DNA of 64,000 bases from positions 62,001-126,000 of the forward strand of contig NZ_AJPR01000003.1 of NCBI RefSeq assembly GCF_000266865.1, read 5' to 3'. This stretch comes from Mycoplasmopsis agalactiae 14628. GTDB taxonomy: Bacteria; Bacillota_I; Bacilli_A; Mycoplasmatales; Metamycoplasmataceae. Positions 23,482 through 33,273 of the stretch are shown here, piece by piece; within the stretch, counting starts at the first letter, position 1; every line of letters begins with the position of its first letter. The position numbers and the translations under genes were made by a program. The notes under the pieces were generated by a model that did no database searches, was not told where the DNA came from, and was given only the letters and a program-made list of their open reading frames with translations.

Positions 23482-24813
23482 TTAATCATTATCAATTTCT
23501 GAAAATTTGTCTAATTCTTCAATAAAATCAAGTATTTTTTCAAAATCATCTAAATTTTTTGGATCAAACTTGATTTTTTTATTGGTTTCAAAATCTTTGA
23601 TAAAGCAGTGATTATTAGGGTCTTTTTCATCATTTAGTATTAAAAATCTTGCATTGATTTTTTGTGCTTTTTCATATATTTTTTTATTTTTGGCAAGCTC
23701 ATAAACAAAATGAGTATTTAGATCTAGTCCTCTTAAATATGAAGCTATAGCAAACAATTCTTCTTTACATTCATCAGAACTTGTGCCAATTAAAACGTCA
23801 ATATTTTGTTCAACTAACTCACTATATTCTTCGCCTTTTTCTAGCTTTAGTAAATCAATTAGCCTATCAATTCCTAGTCCTCAGCCAGCAGCACGTAAAT
23901 CAGGGCCACCAAGATCCTTAACTAAATTTGAATATCTTCCACCACCTATTACAGTAGCTTGTGCACCAGCATTTTTATCTAAAGACATAAATTCATAAAC
24001 TACTTCATCATAGTAGTCTAAACCTCTAACTAGTGAATGATCAACTTCATATTCAACACCAAGAATATCCAAAAGATGTAATGTTTTTTTAAAGTGGTCT
24101 TCGCTTTCAGATGATAAATAATCACTAAGCACTGGGGCATTTTTCATAAAAGGCTTTTGTGAATCAATCTTGTCATCTAAAATACGAAAAACATTGTTTT
24201 TAAGGCGTTCTTGACTTATTTCAGTTAGCTCATCTTTGTAATTTTCTAAATATTTTCTTAGATCCTCTTGATATTTTTCTCTGCATTTATGATCGCCAAT
24301 TGAATTAATTTTTAAAACAAAATTGACATTTAATTCTGATAGCAAATTACTTGCCATTTGTATAAGTTCAGCATCTTGAAAAGCATTTAATTCGCTGCTT
24401 TTACTATCAATTATTTCTGCACCAGCTTGATAAAATTGTCTCATTCTGCCTTTTTGCGGCTGTTCATATCTAAACATTGGGCCATAATAAACAAATTTAG
24501 TAGTTGTTGGCCAAAACCCTTCATTAGTGACATATCATTTATTCTCAATTAATGCTCTAATAAAACCCGCTGTACCCTCTGGTCTTAAACTAAGCTTACG
24601 ATCTCCTTTGTCAGTGAATTCATACATTTCTTTATTAACAATGTCGCTGCCTGCGACGCTTCTTTTATACAGATCAGCCGATTCTAAAATTGGAGTTTCA
24701 ATTAAATTAAAGCAATTTACTTCAGCAAGATGCAAGAATTCGTCTAAAATTTTATTACGTATTTCAATGTCATTTGATTCATAATCTTTAGTGCCTTTTA
24801 CTTTGTTAAACAT
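23482..24813 (-). CDS. hisS: Histidyl-tRNA synthetase
   Basis: A class II synthetase of 443 residues charging tRNA-His. It begins KVKGTKDYES. Motif 2 is FRYEQPQKGRMRQFYQAGAE; the histidine-specific segments are LVRGLDYYDEVVYEF and GGGRYSNLVKDLGG, with GLGIDRLIDLL as motif 3. The C-terminal anticodon-binding domain follows (NIDVLIGTSSDECKEELF). The ATG follows AAGGAG. aspS is downstream in the same direction. Confidence 0.97.
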
Positions 24814-25062
24814 AATTCTCCTTAATGATTAATAATCCTGCTTGAGTGCTAGAGTGTCTTAAAAAATATGAAATTTTTTTACTAAAATATATAGCTAAAT
24901 GTAATAATAATTTTTAATTATACATTTATAATATTAAATATTACTGACTACTAGGCATAAAAATTTAATATTTTTATTTTATTAAATGCATAATTTGACT
25001 TTTATGGCTGTTTTATAGGCATATGCATAAATTATGTCCTTTTTTAATCATAAAGGAGTGAA
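24814..25062. other. Intergenic region between hisS and the APC permease
   Basis: AT-rich and without a gene. It contains the decamer TGTTTTATAG (25009-25018) and the ribosome site of the permease (AAAGGAG). No confident promoter was chosen. Confidence 0.4.
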
Positions 25063-26733
25063 ATGAGCAAAAAATCAGAGGAAAGCATTGGAAATAATAG
25101 AAAAAAAATTTCTTTTATTTCTGCAATGCTTATAACAGTTGGAAGCTCTTTTGGAGCAGGTATATTTTTTAAGTCAAAAAGTGTTTTAGATAGCTCACAT
25201 GGGAGCTTAATTTTAGCCATTTTTGCCTGAATTATAGCCTCAGTCGCTGTTATTTGTATTGCTTTAGCGCTTGTGGAAATATCATCAACTAAAAGTGATA
25301 ATTTGTCTTTGACAAGCTGAAACAAAACATTTAATAGCAGATTTGTTTACAATGTTTCCAAGGACTTTAACACATATGTGTGCTTGCCGCTTGTTTTTTT
25401 CTTCATTCCACTTTATAGTTTTATTTCCTTGCAAGATGGACTTAAATTTTTAACAAATAAAACTGGCTTTGGAACTAGTCATGATTGAGTTATCTGAATG
25501 TTTATTTCACTAGCTCTTACAATTTATTTATTAACTGTTCCTGCACTTTATTCTAAAGTTGGGGATATTCAAAATATTATAAGTTTAGCAATTAAATTAG
25601 CGCCACTTATTTTTATTACATTTTTAGGCTTTATCTTAGTCGGTACAAATAAAGGCGGTGCTTCTGAAGTTTCATGATTAGTTCAAAAACATCAGAACTA
25701 TGCTGAGTTAATAAAACAAGGCAAAGGCATTCAAGAGTTTAACCATATTGGTGCAGGATTAGGAATGTTTTTGGCCATTTCTTCAATATTCTATGCTTAT
25801 GATGGTTTTTATGTTTCAGCAGGTATTCAATCTGAAATGAAAGAGCCAAGTAAAACACCAATGGCACTGTTTTTTGGGCTTTCTCTGACAACATTAATTT
25901 ATTTAATAATTGCAATATCTATGTCTATCAATGGCGGCTCATTTGCAAAAATGCACACTTATTCAGTTAATTTAATGGGTCTAAGAGCTACAAATATCAT
26001 CTTTGGTATAATGAACATTTTTATTGCTATTGGTGTTTTAGGAATAGCAAATGGCTTTGCAATGTGAATGCCTCGATACATTGAAGATCTCCTAATTAAA
26101 GGTGACTTACCATTTTGAGAAAAATTTGCGCCTAAAGTTAATCCTCATAAGCCAATAGTTGGAATAATTTATTCGGTTATTATTTCAGTTCCTTTTATAG
26201 TTATTTTTACCTTAATTGGCGCGCTAGGATATATTGATACTTCAAATTATGGGCCAGTTTATGATAATACAATGGCTATGGCTAAGTTATATTCATTTGC
26301 TGATCTAATGGCTAATTGAAATGCCTTAGGATGCTTTTCACTAGTTGCTTTAGCTATTTTTGGAGGGATAAAAAACCGCAGGAGTCATAAGGTAGAAATA
26401 CTAAATAAGAAAAAATATTTCTTGCCTACTGCATGAATTTCAATCACTTTTGTTGCTTTAGCAATATTTGTTAGTGTCCTTGTGCCAATAATAAATCTAT
26501 TTTTACTAATTGGAGTTGACAGAACATTAATTCATGATGCTGAATTCACGCAACTATTAGTTGGTAGACTGATGTTAATTATTGTTTTAATACTTTTTGT
26601 AAGCCTTACTGTTATACCGACAATTATTTTGAATAAACTACGAGCTAAAAAATTTGGATCTTTAGCAAAATATTACGAATACACAGAAAGTAAGCTCGAA
26701 CTATTAAAATTAAATTTTAATACTATAAAATAG
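25063..26733 (+). CDS. APC-superfamily amino acid permease
   Basis: A 556-residue multispanning transporter, probably importing amino acids. The N-terminal signature SFISAMLITVGSSFGAGIFF is typical of the APC superfamily, where the unwound first helix binds substrate. About twelve hydrophobic segments are visible, and SSIFYAYDGFYVSAGIQSEMK matches the conserved helix-6 region. The start follows AAAGGAG. The last codons overlap a near-match of the decamer (CTATAAAATAG). Specificity is not evident. Confidence 0.87.
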
Positions 26734-26778
26734 GCATAAACATATACTTATAACATAAGTTTTATAGGAGTTGACCTT

Positions 26779-27234
26779 ATGGACTTCAAAGATATTTTTA
26801 TTTGTACAACTGACACAGTAACTGGCATAGGTGGCCCTGTTAATGACAATACACTAAAATGTATTTATTACCTTAAAAACAGGCCTATTAGTAAAAAAAT
26901 CATTATTTTAGTTGGCTCAATTGAACAAGCTAGAAAATTTAAAGAATGAAATAATGAAGCTGATGAATTTGCAGCTAAATATTGACCTGGTGCATACTCA
27001 GTTATTGTAAATAACCAAGGATTTAGAATGCCAAATAACTTAAAATTGTGCCAATTTTTACTTAAAAATGGTCCAATGTATGTTACTAGCGCTAATATTT
27101 CTGGTCAAGAGCCAATTGATATATCAGAAGCTTCAAAATACTTTCCATTAGTTAACAATGTTTATGACTTTGGAAAAGGAAACAATAAAGCTAGTCAAAT
27201 TTATAATCTAGATGAAAAAAAATGAATAAGATAA
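26779..27234 (+). CDS. tsaC: Short YrdC/Sua5-type threonylcarbamoyl-AMP synthase (TsaC)
   Basis: A 151-residue protein expected to make threonylcarbamoyl-AMP for the t6A modification of tRNA. The core signatures are TDTVTGIGG, YYLKNRPISKKIIIL, KYWPGAYSVIV and MYVTSANISGQEP. It is shorter than typical YrdC (about 190 residues), with small deletions between motifs. A ribosome site TATAGGAG precedes the ATG. The gene follows the permease on the same strand. Confidence 0.88.
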
Positions 27235-27312
27235 TCATAAATATGAATAAATATGTGCAGTTACTAAATATTAAAATATATACTTTTTTATATAGAAGGC
27301 TAGAGGTTTAAT

Positions 27313-28641
27313 ATGACACTAAATGAAAAAATTAAATACATTAACGAAAATAATTTTATAAAGGAAAAACTGACTTTATACTACTTTTTGCTTTCTTTAT
27401 ATTCATTATTTTTTACTGCCTTTTTATTCTTAATAATTTTCTTCTCTAGCCCATGAAGTCTTCCATTAGATCTTATGAAAAGAATTAGTGAAGAAAATAC
27501 TTTAGGCTATTTAATCTCATTCATAGTATTTTTTGTAATTGGGCTAGTAGTTTTTGGAATTTTGTTTATAAACTGCTTGATGCTTATACTAGTTAATAAA
27601 ATGATTAATTACAATATTTTTAGGGCTCTTAGATGCTTAAAAATAAAATTATTTTTAAGCGCAAAATTTAAAATTTTACTGAAGCTAAATAAAGGTGAAG
27701 ATGACTTAAAGCCCTATGAATTAGACTTTTTGGCTTGAGTTAAAAACAAAGGATTCGTTTTAAGCGATTCTAAAGCAATTTCATATTTATATGGGAATTA
27801 TTGAAGAAGACCAAAGGTGTGAACATTTATAGCTAATAGCTCTAGAGCAATACTAAAAGACTATGAAATTTATGCTGGCGGTACTATCTTTTCAAAAGAA
27901 CCAACTAGATTAAAAGTTAAAGTTAACAACCAAGAAATGCATTTTTCATTAGTAAAACTAATACCTGATAAATATATTAAAAATAAGCTAGTTGCTAAAA
28001 TTCCAAACTCTTCATGAATATTAGCTTCTCTTACTTTTAAGCTTATGAATACATTTTTAAAGCTTAAAAAAGATAAGTATTCTGAAGACTTAATTGATAT
28101 GGTCGAAAGACTCTTTAATGATTTAACCTACATTTTTAATAAAAAAATAATTTTTAGTCCGAAAAAGCATTTGGATGTATATAAATCTAACTATATATTT
28201 TGATTTTTTGACTCATACTTTAGCAATTCTGAATTATTTAACTTCTGCGATGATGAACAAAAAGATGAATTTCTAGAATTCTTAAACAAATTTACACATA
28301 GATTTGAATATCATGATGAAGTTATTGCTTATTTTGAATCCCTTTTTGCGGGCATAACTAATGATGAAGAATTTAAAATAATAGTTGATACTGCTATTAA
28401 ATTAAATGGTAAAAATAAGCACCTAAATTTAACCAAGCGTTTTAGAAGTGTTGATGGCAAAATAAACTTTATGCGTGATAATTATCCTGAGCCAATTACA
28501 AATGAATTAATCAAAATTCATATGTATGACTTTTGAAAAGAAGGGCAAAAAAATAACGAAATTGATAGCAGAATAATTTTGCTCAAAGAATTTAATAAAG
28601 CATTAGAAAATAATAAAGCAGATAAACAGCTATCTAAATAA
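27313..28641 (+). CDS. Unrecognised membrane-anchored protein
   Basis: A 442-residue protein that I do not recognise. Two strong hydrophobic segments lie near residues 25-47 (FLLSLYSLFFTAFLFLIIFF) and 58-95, so it is anchored in the membrane. A long hydrophilic, Lys- and aromatic-rich C-terminal domain of about 340 residues follows. A TGA-encoded Trp recurs in NYWRRPKVW and in IFWFFDSYF. It stands between tsaC and holA in the same direction. No catalytic motif is evident. Confidence 0.75.
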
Positions 28642-28866
28642 TTACCACTATGCCTGTTTTATGGGTTTATAAGCTAATCATTAACACGCTTATATTTCAA
28701 TTTATTATTAGACTGACTTCTGCATATTAAAAAAGCCACATATAAAAATTATGCATGGCTTTTAGTTTATCCTTTTTTTAAAGTTTACTGCCTTTTTTTA
28801 CATAAACTCTTAGCAAAAATAAAGGCATATTAATACCATTTAAATTACTAAAAACTCCTTTTAAAA

Positions 28867-28872
28867 TATAAT
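28867..28872 (+). promoter_or_regulatory. -10 box of holA copy 1
   Basis: TATAAT seven bases before the ATG at 28880, giving a leaderless or nearly leaderless transcript. The same spacing is kept in the dead second copy (34503-34508). Confidence 0.5.
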
Positions 28873-28879
28873 AATTAAT

Positions 28880-29842
28880 ATGATATTTATTTGCGGTTCA
28901 GAGAAGTTCTTAATTGAGCAAGAAGTTGAGAAAATTAAAAAAGAAAATAGCAATAAAACTATTGAAATTTTTCGTTTCGATGACCAAGCTTCAGTTACTG
29001 ACTTAATTTCATCAGCTAGCTCAAATAGTTTATTTACTGGTGCAAAATTGTTTTTGATTTATAACTTAGACTTTTTTGAAAAGAGTACATTTAAAGATGA
29101 AACAGAAAACGTAAATGACTTGATTAATGCCCTTAAAGTAAATAAACAAGATAAGTTTGTTTTTATAAATCAAAACATATTTTCAAAAGATAAAATTGCT
29201 GTTAATATTTGAACTAAATTTATTTTCGAAAATAATGAACATAAAGTAACAATGATTGAAGCTAAAGAAATGTCTGAATCTAATTTATTTTCACTTGCTA
29301 AATCTTTAGTTAATAAATACAATATTCATATCAATGATGAAGCCATTAAATTATTAATAAGTAAAGTCAATAATGATTCATTAATGCTAAATAGTGAGTT
29401 AAAAAAACTTTCAAATTTAGATAGCTTTATCACTCCCGAAATAATTGAAAACAGCACAGAAACACTATTAGGTGAAGACATTTTCGCTTTTAGTAATGCT
29501 TTAGAAACTAATGACTTAGGCATAATTTGGGCTAGATATAAAGAAAAAATGCTCGAAGGCGTGGAAATAAGTGTACTAATTGGCCAAATTAGCCAAATAT
29601 TTATAATTGCTCATCAAATATATGCATATAAAGTTTGTCAGCTTAGCATTGATCAGCTAAGTAAAGATCTACGAATAAATAGCTACAGAATTAAAAAAAT
29701 AAGCTACTTTTTAAGCAAAGTTGGAATAAAAAAAATAAAGAAGATGATTCTTTCGCTATCTAAATTAGATAAAGATGTCAAAAATGGCTTAATAAGCGAA
29801 AAAGTTGGCTTCGAAAGATTTTTGATTACTTACTTTAATTAA
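28880..29842 (+). CDS. holA: DNA polymerase III delta subunit, intact copy
   Basis: A 320-residue clamp-loader subunit that opens the sliding clamp during replication. It begins FICGSEKFLIEQEVEKI, typical of HolA, and shows SSNSLFTGAKLFLIYN, GEDIFAFSNALE and the C-terminal collar region QISQIFIIAHQIYAYKV. One TGA (Trp) lies near 29209. A second, inactivated copy lies at 34516-35478 with about four in five residues identical. Both are followed by rnpB. Confidence 0.88.
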
Positions 29843-29852
29843 TCTATTAGAG

Positions 29853-29858
29853 TATAAT
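29853..29858 (+). promoter_or_regulatory. rnpB copy 1 promoter (-10)
   Basis: TATAAT six bases before the predicted 5' end of the RNA, just after the holA stop. Confidence 0.6.
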
Positions 29859-29864
29859 TTAAAA

Positions 29865-30148
29865 ACATCGGCTAACAGCTGCTAAAGTATTAGTAGAGGA
29901 AAGTCCACGCTAGCACAGTCTGCGATGATTGTAGTGTTCATGCTGATTCTAATAAAATCAGGCTTAGACGACTAGTGCCACAGAGACGAGAATAGTGAAA
30001 CGGGTAAACTCCATGAGCTAGAAACCCAAATTCTGGTAGGGGAACTTTCTGATGATAAATGAATCTAGGAAAGAATCAAGATTATCTTGGTTAGATAAAT
30101 TGTTAGCGCCATATTAACATATGGAACAGAACGTGGCTTATAGATGTA
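29865..30148 (+). ncRNA. rnpB: RNase P RNA, copy 1
   Basis: The catalytic RNA that matures tRNA 5' ends. Recognisable universal segments are GAGGAAAGTCCACGC near the 5' end, GACGAGAATAGTGAAACGGG, and ACAGAACGTGGCTTATAGATG at the 3' end. The 5' ACATC pairs with the 3' GATGT to close helix P1. About 283 nt. From position 29890 onward it differs from copy 2 (35501) at only one internal base apart from the flanks. The IS30 element begins directly behind its terminator stem. Confidence 0.93.
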
Positions 30149-30150
30149 AA

Positions 30151-30173
30151 AATTCTTGCATTTGCAAGAGTTT
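30151..30173 (+). terminator. rnpB copy 1 terminator, U-tract cut short by the IS
   Basis: CTTGCATTTGCAAG hairpin followed by only three T residues, after which the IS30 end (GCTTGATTG) starts. In copy 2 the equivalent hairpin CTTACATTTGTAAG has a full T tract; the G-C to A-T change is compensatory. Confidence 0.65.
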
Positions 30174-30281
30174 GCTTGATTGTAAATTCAAGTGCAACAC
30201 CAATTAAAGTAAAATTTATTTGTGGAGCACTTGAATTTTTAAATAAAAAAAGTTCCACACTTGGCAGCAGGAAACTTTCAT

Positions 30282-31298
30282 ATGAATTATACTAAAAAAT
30301 TATAATCATCTAACATATGATGAACGTGCATTTATTGAAATTCAAATAAAATCTGGATATTCTATTAGATCAATAGCCAGACAGTTAAATAAAAATCCAT
30401 CAACAATAAGTCGTGAATTAAAACGTAATACCGCTTTTAGTGGCTTATACCAATGTAAAATAGCAGAACAGAAAGCATTAAATAGACATTCGCACAAATA
30501 CTTGTTTAAATTTACAAGCAATTTTAAATATGCTGAATTTGAAAAGTTTTTCTTGGAAAAATTTGATAAAAGATTTTACGGCATTGTCGCAACAGCTCGA
30601 TACGTTAAACAAACTTTTCCAGATATTGAATCACCGTCGATAAGGACTATATTTAACTGAATTAAGACAAGAAAATGAAAATTGAAACTTAGAGATAGAT
30701 TGAGATTTTTTATAAAAAAGGCGGGAAAAGAACTGCATCAGTTGTATCAAGGTTAATTGGTGATTCTTACTATGTATATCCTATATGAGCAAGACCAAAA
30801 TATATTGATTTAAGAAAAGAATATGGTCATTGAGAAAGCGACTTAATTATAGGCAAAAGATCAAACGGATATGATAATGTATTAACACTTGTTGAAAGAC
30901 AAACCCGGATGGGATTCGCAGTTAAAATCAAGTCAAAATCAGCTTTTTTGGCAATTTCAAAGCTTAAAAAAATAATCCAGGATCATAATTTAATTGTCAA
31001 ATCTATAACAATCGATAATGGGATAGAATTTGAAAGAATGGGTTTATTAGGAAAATGGTTAAATATTAAAATATTTAGAGCTGAACCGTATGCTTCATTT
31101 CAAAGAGGAACAAATGAAAATTGAAACGGAATGATTAGAAGAATGTTCCATAAAGGTTTTGATTTTAATTCTATCTCTTAAGTTCAACTGGATGATGTTG
31201 TAAATCAAATAAATGAAATGCCACAGAAAATTTTGAATTGGCAAAAACCAATTTAACTATTTAAGTTAGCCAATGACTATGGTGTCGTTCTAAATTAA
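30282..31298 (+). pseudogene. IS30-family transposase, frameshifted
   Basis: The restored product is about 338 residues. Its N-terminal HTH segment reads NHLTYDERAFIEIQ then SIRSIARQLNKNPSTISREL; the DDE core shows HWESDLIIGKR, SITIDNGIEFE and NENWNGMIRR, so all three catalytic acids are present. It is broken by a +1 slip in the A-run near 30297, a one-base loss near 30725, and stops at 31179 and near 31253. The element therefore cannot make a full transposase from this copy. Confidence 0.88.
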
Positions 31299-31371
31299 AA
31301 GCAAAATAATTTAAATTAGCTACATTCATAAAAAATGAATGGTTATTTTTTACATTTAATTTAGTTATTTT

Positions 31372-31515
31372 ATCCCCCTAACCCCCTTAATTACAAATAA
31401 GGGGAATAACAAAACATTATTTAGGGTTTACGCAGATGTTCCATCTGATTTTTTAACCCCCCCCTTTGATTTCAAACAAGGGGCGCATGTGGCATATGCC
31501 GCATATTATGCAAAA
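31372..31515. repeat. Cluster of GC-rich palindromes in the IS tail
   Basis: Unusual C and G runs in an otherwise AT-rich region. Inverted repeats include CCCCTTA ... TAAGGGG (31383-31404), CCCCTT ... AAGGGG (31463-31483) and GGCATATGCC (31491-31500). They lie between the transposase end and the right IR. Confidence 0.6.
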
Positions 31516-31587
31516 ATGTTATAATAAAAAGGCCAAGCACATATGTTGCACTTGAACCTTCATTTATGGAAGCAAAAGTATTTTTAG

Positions 31588-31609
31588 GCAAAAGTCTTTT
31601 GCTTTTTTT
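31588..31609 (+). terminator. Terminator hairpin between the IS and whiA
   Basis: GCAAAA GTC TTTTGC followed by seven T residues, about 40 bp before the whiA start. Confidence 0.7.
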
Positions 31610-31647
31610 ATAATTATAAAAATTAACCTTTTAAAGTAGGTGTGCTA

Positions 31648-32553
31648 ATGAACTTTACAAAAGAGCTCAAATTAGAAATTTTGAGCAAAAAAAGAAATAA
31701 TGATGATGCAAGTGAATTTTTAAGAGGGTATAGATATTCTAAATGCGTTATTGATAATGATATTATTAAGCTTAGAATCTATGATAAATTTATCAAAAGC
31801 ACTGTTTTAAAGAATTTAAATAAAATTGGTATTAAGTATGAAAACAAAAATACAGTAATTTTAATTAACAAAAATAATTTTTCACTAACTGAAGACTTTA
31901 GCTATCCATCATCATTTTTTCAAGGTGTTTTTGCTGGTAATGGCTCAATTAGCAACCTAAATAACTCTTCCTATCATTTACAACTAGCTTCTAATTATGA
32001 AGAATTTATAGACATAATTATTAATAAATTAAATGAATATGACTTTAACTTTGTTAAGATCAAACACAATAATAAGTTCATAGCCTACATTAAAAAACAT
32101 GAAAAAATAAGCGACTTTTTAAAGGCTATTTCTGTAACTTCCTCCTTCTTTAATTTTATGGATAATACTATTAGCAGAGACTTTTTAAACAATACTAATA
32201 GACTAAGAAATATTGATGCTTCGAACATTAATAAGATAGTAACTGCTAGCAATAAATATATTAAAAACATAGACTTAATGCACGAGTTAGAATTAGAAAA
32301 TAAGTTTAATGACGATCAATTAAAACTGTTTCAAATAATAAAAGAAAATCCTAATGAAAGTTTGTCGTCTATTGCTGATTTATACACATATAAGGAGAAT
32401 AAATCTATATCTAAAAGTGGCATATACCATTGATTAAAAAATGGAAAAAACCGTTATGAAAAAATAGAGAATTTTAGTATGTTTTTCCATATTTTTTTTC
32501 TTTTTTTAACATCAGTATTCAAAAATAAAAATAATCTTAAGGAGCAAGTATAA
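31648..32553 (+). CDS. whiA: WhiA-family DNA-binding protein
   Basis: A 301-residue protein of the WhiA family, a conserved regulator with a homing-endonuclease-like N-terminal domain and a C-terminal helix-turn-helix. Visible landmarks are the start MNFTKELKLEIL, FFQGVFAGNGSISN in the LAGLIDADG-like domain, and LMHELELENKFNDDQLKLFQ before the HTH, which ends SKSGIYHWLK. The frame then runs through an atypical tail, IENFSMFFHIFFLFLT, to 32553. A one-base change in the A6 run at 32436-32441 would end the protein at 32467, before a terminator-like repeat, which looks more natural. Confidence 0.85.
32441..32513 (+). terminator. Possible whiA terminator inside the apparent 3' coding end
   Basis: ATGGAAAAAAC and GTTTTTCCAT form an inverted repeat with a loop of about 30 bases, followed by T-rich sequence. 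If real, it supports an earlier whiA stop. Confidence 0.4.
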
Positions 32554-32558
32554 AAAAT

Positions 32559-33266
32559 ATGAAAACAAAACAAAATGATGATTTTAGATATGAAGCAATA
32601 ATTCAAAATAGTGAATTACTTGAAAAGATTAATTTCCCTAAATATTTTAGTCCAATTGTGAATCTTGCAAATCAATTTACTAAAGCCACTAGTCCTAAAA
32701 ATGTTGGGCAATTGTCTGAATTATTCAAGCAATATGAAAGTTACATAAAAAGTCAAAATTCTGATCTTATTCCATCTGTTAAAGACTGAGAAGAGTATTA
32801 TGAAACTGCTGTTATTGAATATGGATTTAGTAAAGATGAAGCAGTAGACAATGCCGTAAACAAAATTTTTGATATGTTAAAGAATTTTCAAAATATGCTA
32901 AATTCATATGATGAACAGAGTCTTAAAAATGACGTAGGAGTTTGAGTCAAAAAGTTAATGTTTGAAAAGACTTTTACTGGACTTAGCGTTCAAAAATTAA
33001 TTGTTGAGCATATAATAAAACTTACTGGTTGCAACTATAATTGAAGATTATCGACAGCATCGGAAGAATCATTAAATATTGATGCTTTTATTAATGGTAA
33101 ACCAATACAAATTAAGCCTGTATCATATGAACATAAGAAAATTACAAAGGCAATTGAAAATATTCAAATACCAATTATTGAATACAATCTGAACAAGAAT
33201 GACAGAAACATAAAAATCATCGTTTCAGACATAAAAGAATTAAAAGACTATTTAAAAAGCAAGTAA
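32559..33266 (+). CDS. Putative MjaI-family restriction endonuclease
   Basis: A 235-residue protein placed tail-to-tail with a DNA methyltransferase (7 bp gap). The context and the C-terminal region suggest a Type II restriction enzyme: SLNIDAFINGKPIQIKPVSY has the spacing of a PD-(D/E)xK nuclease core (Asp, then Q-x-K). Similarity to the MjaI family is inferred mainly because the partner methyltransferase is of M.MjaI type. The ATG follows AAGGAGC at a longer than usual spacing. Two TGA-encoded Trp occur in KDWEEYYE and GVWVKK. Confidence 0.65.
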
Positions 33267-33273
33267 TGCACAA

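Larger units (their letters stand above)
30174..31569 (+). mobile_element. IS30-family insertion sequence (IS1630-like layout)
   Basis: About 1.4 kb, bounded by inverted repeats with a perfect 13-bp core, TTCAAGTGCAACA (30187-30199) and its complement (31544-31556). The left tip probably extends out to GCTTGATTG at 30174, because that block also occurs in the relic at 1887-1895. The right limit is set by symmetry and is uncertain. Inside are a broken IS30 transposase and about 270 bp of non-coding tail. The size and long IRs resemble IS1630 of M. fermentans. No target duplication was found. Confidence 0.8.

Noticed and set aside
29865-30148. tmRNA or 4.5S RNA as the identity of the duplicated RNA.
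   Set aside because: The GAGGAAAGTCC and ACAGAACGTGGCTTAT segments and the P1 pairing are those of RNase P RNA.
30150-31600. Target-site duplication around the IS30 element.
   Set aside because: No convincing direct repeat was found on the two flanks, and the right boundary is uncertain.
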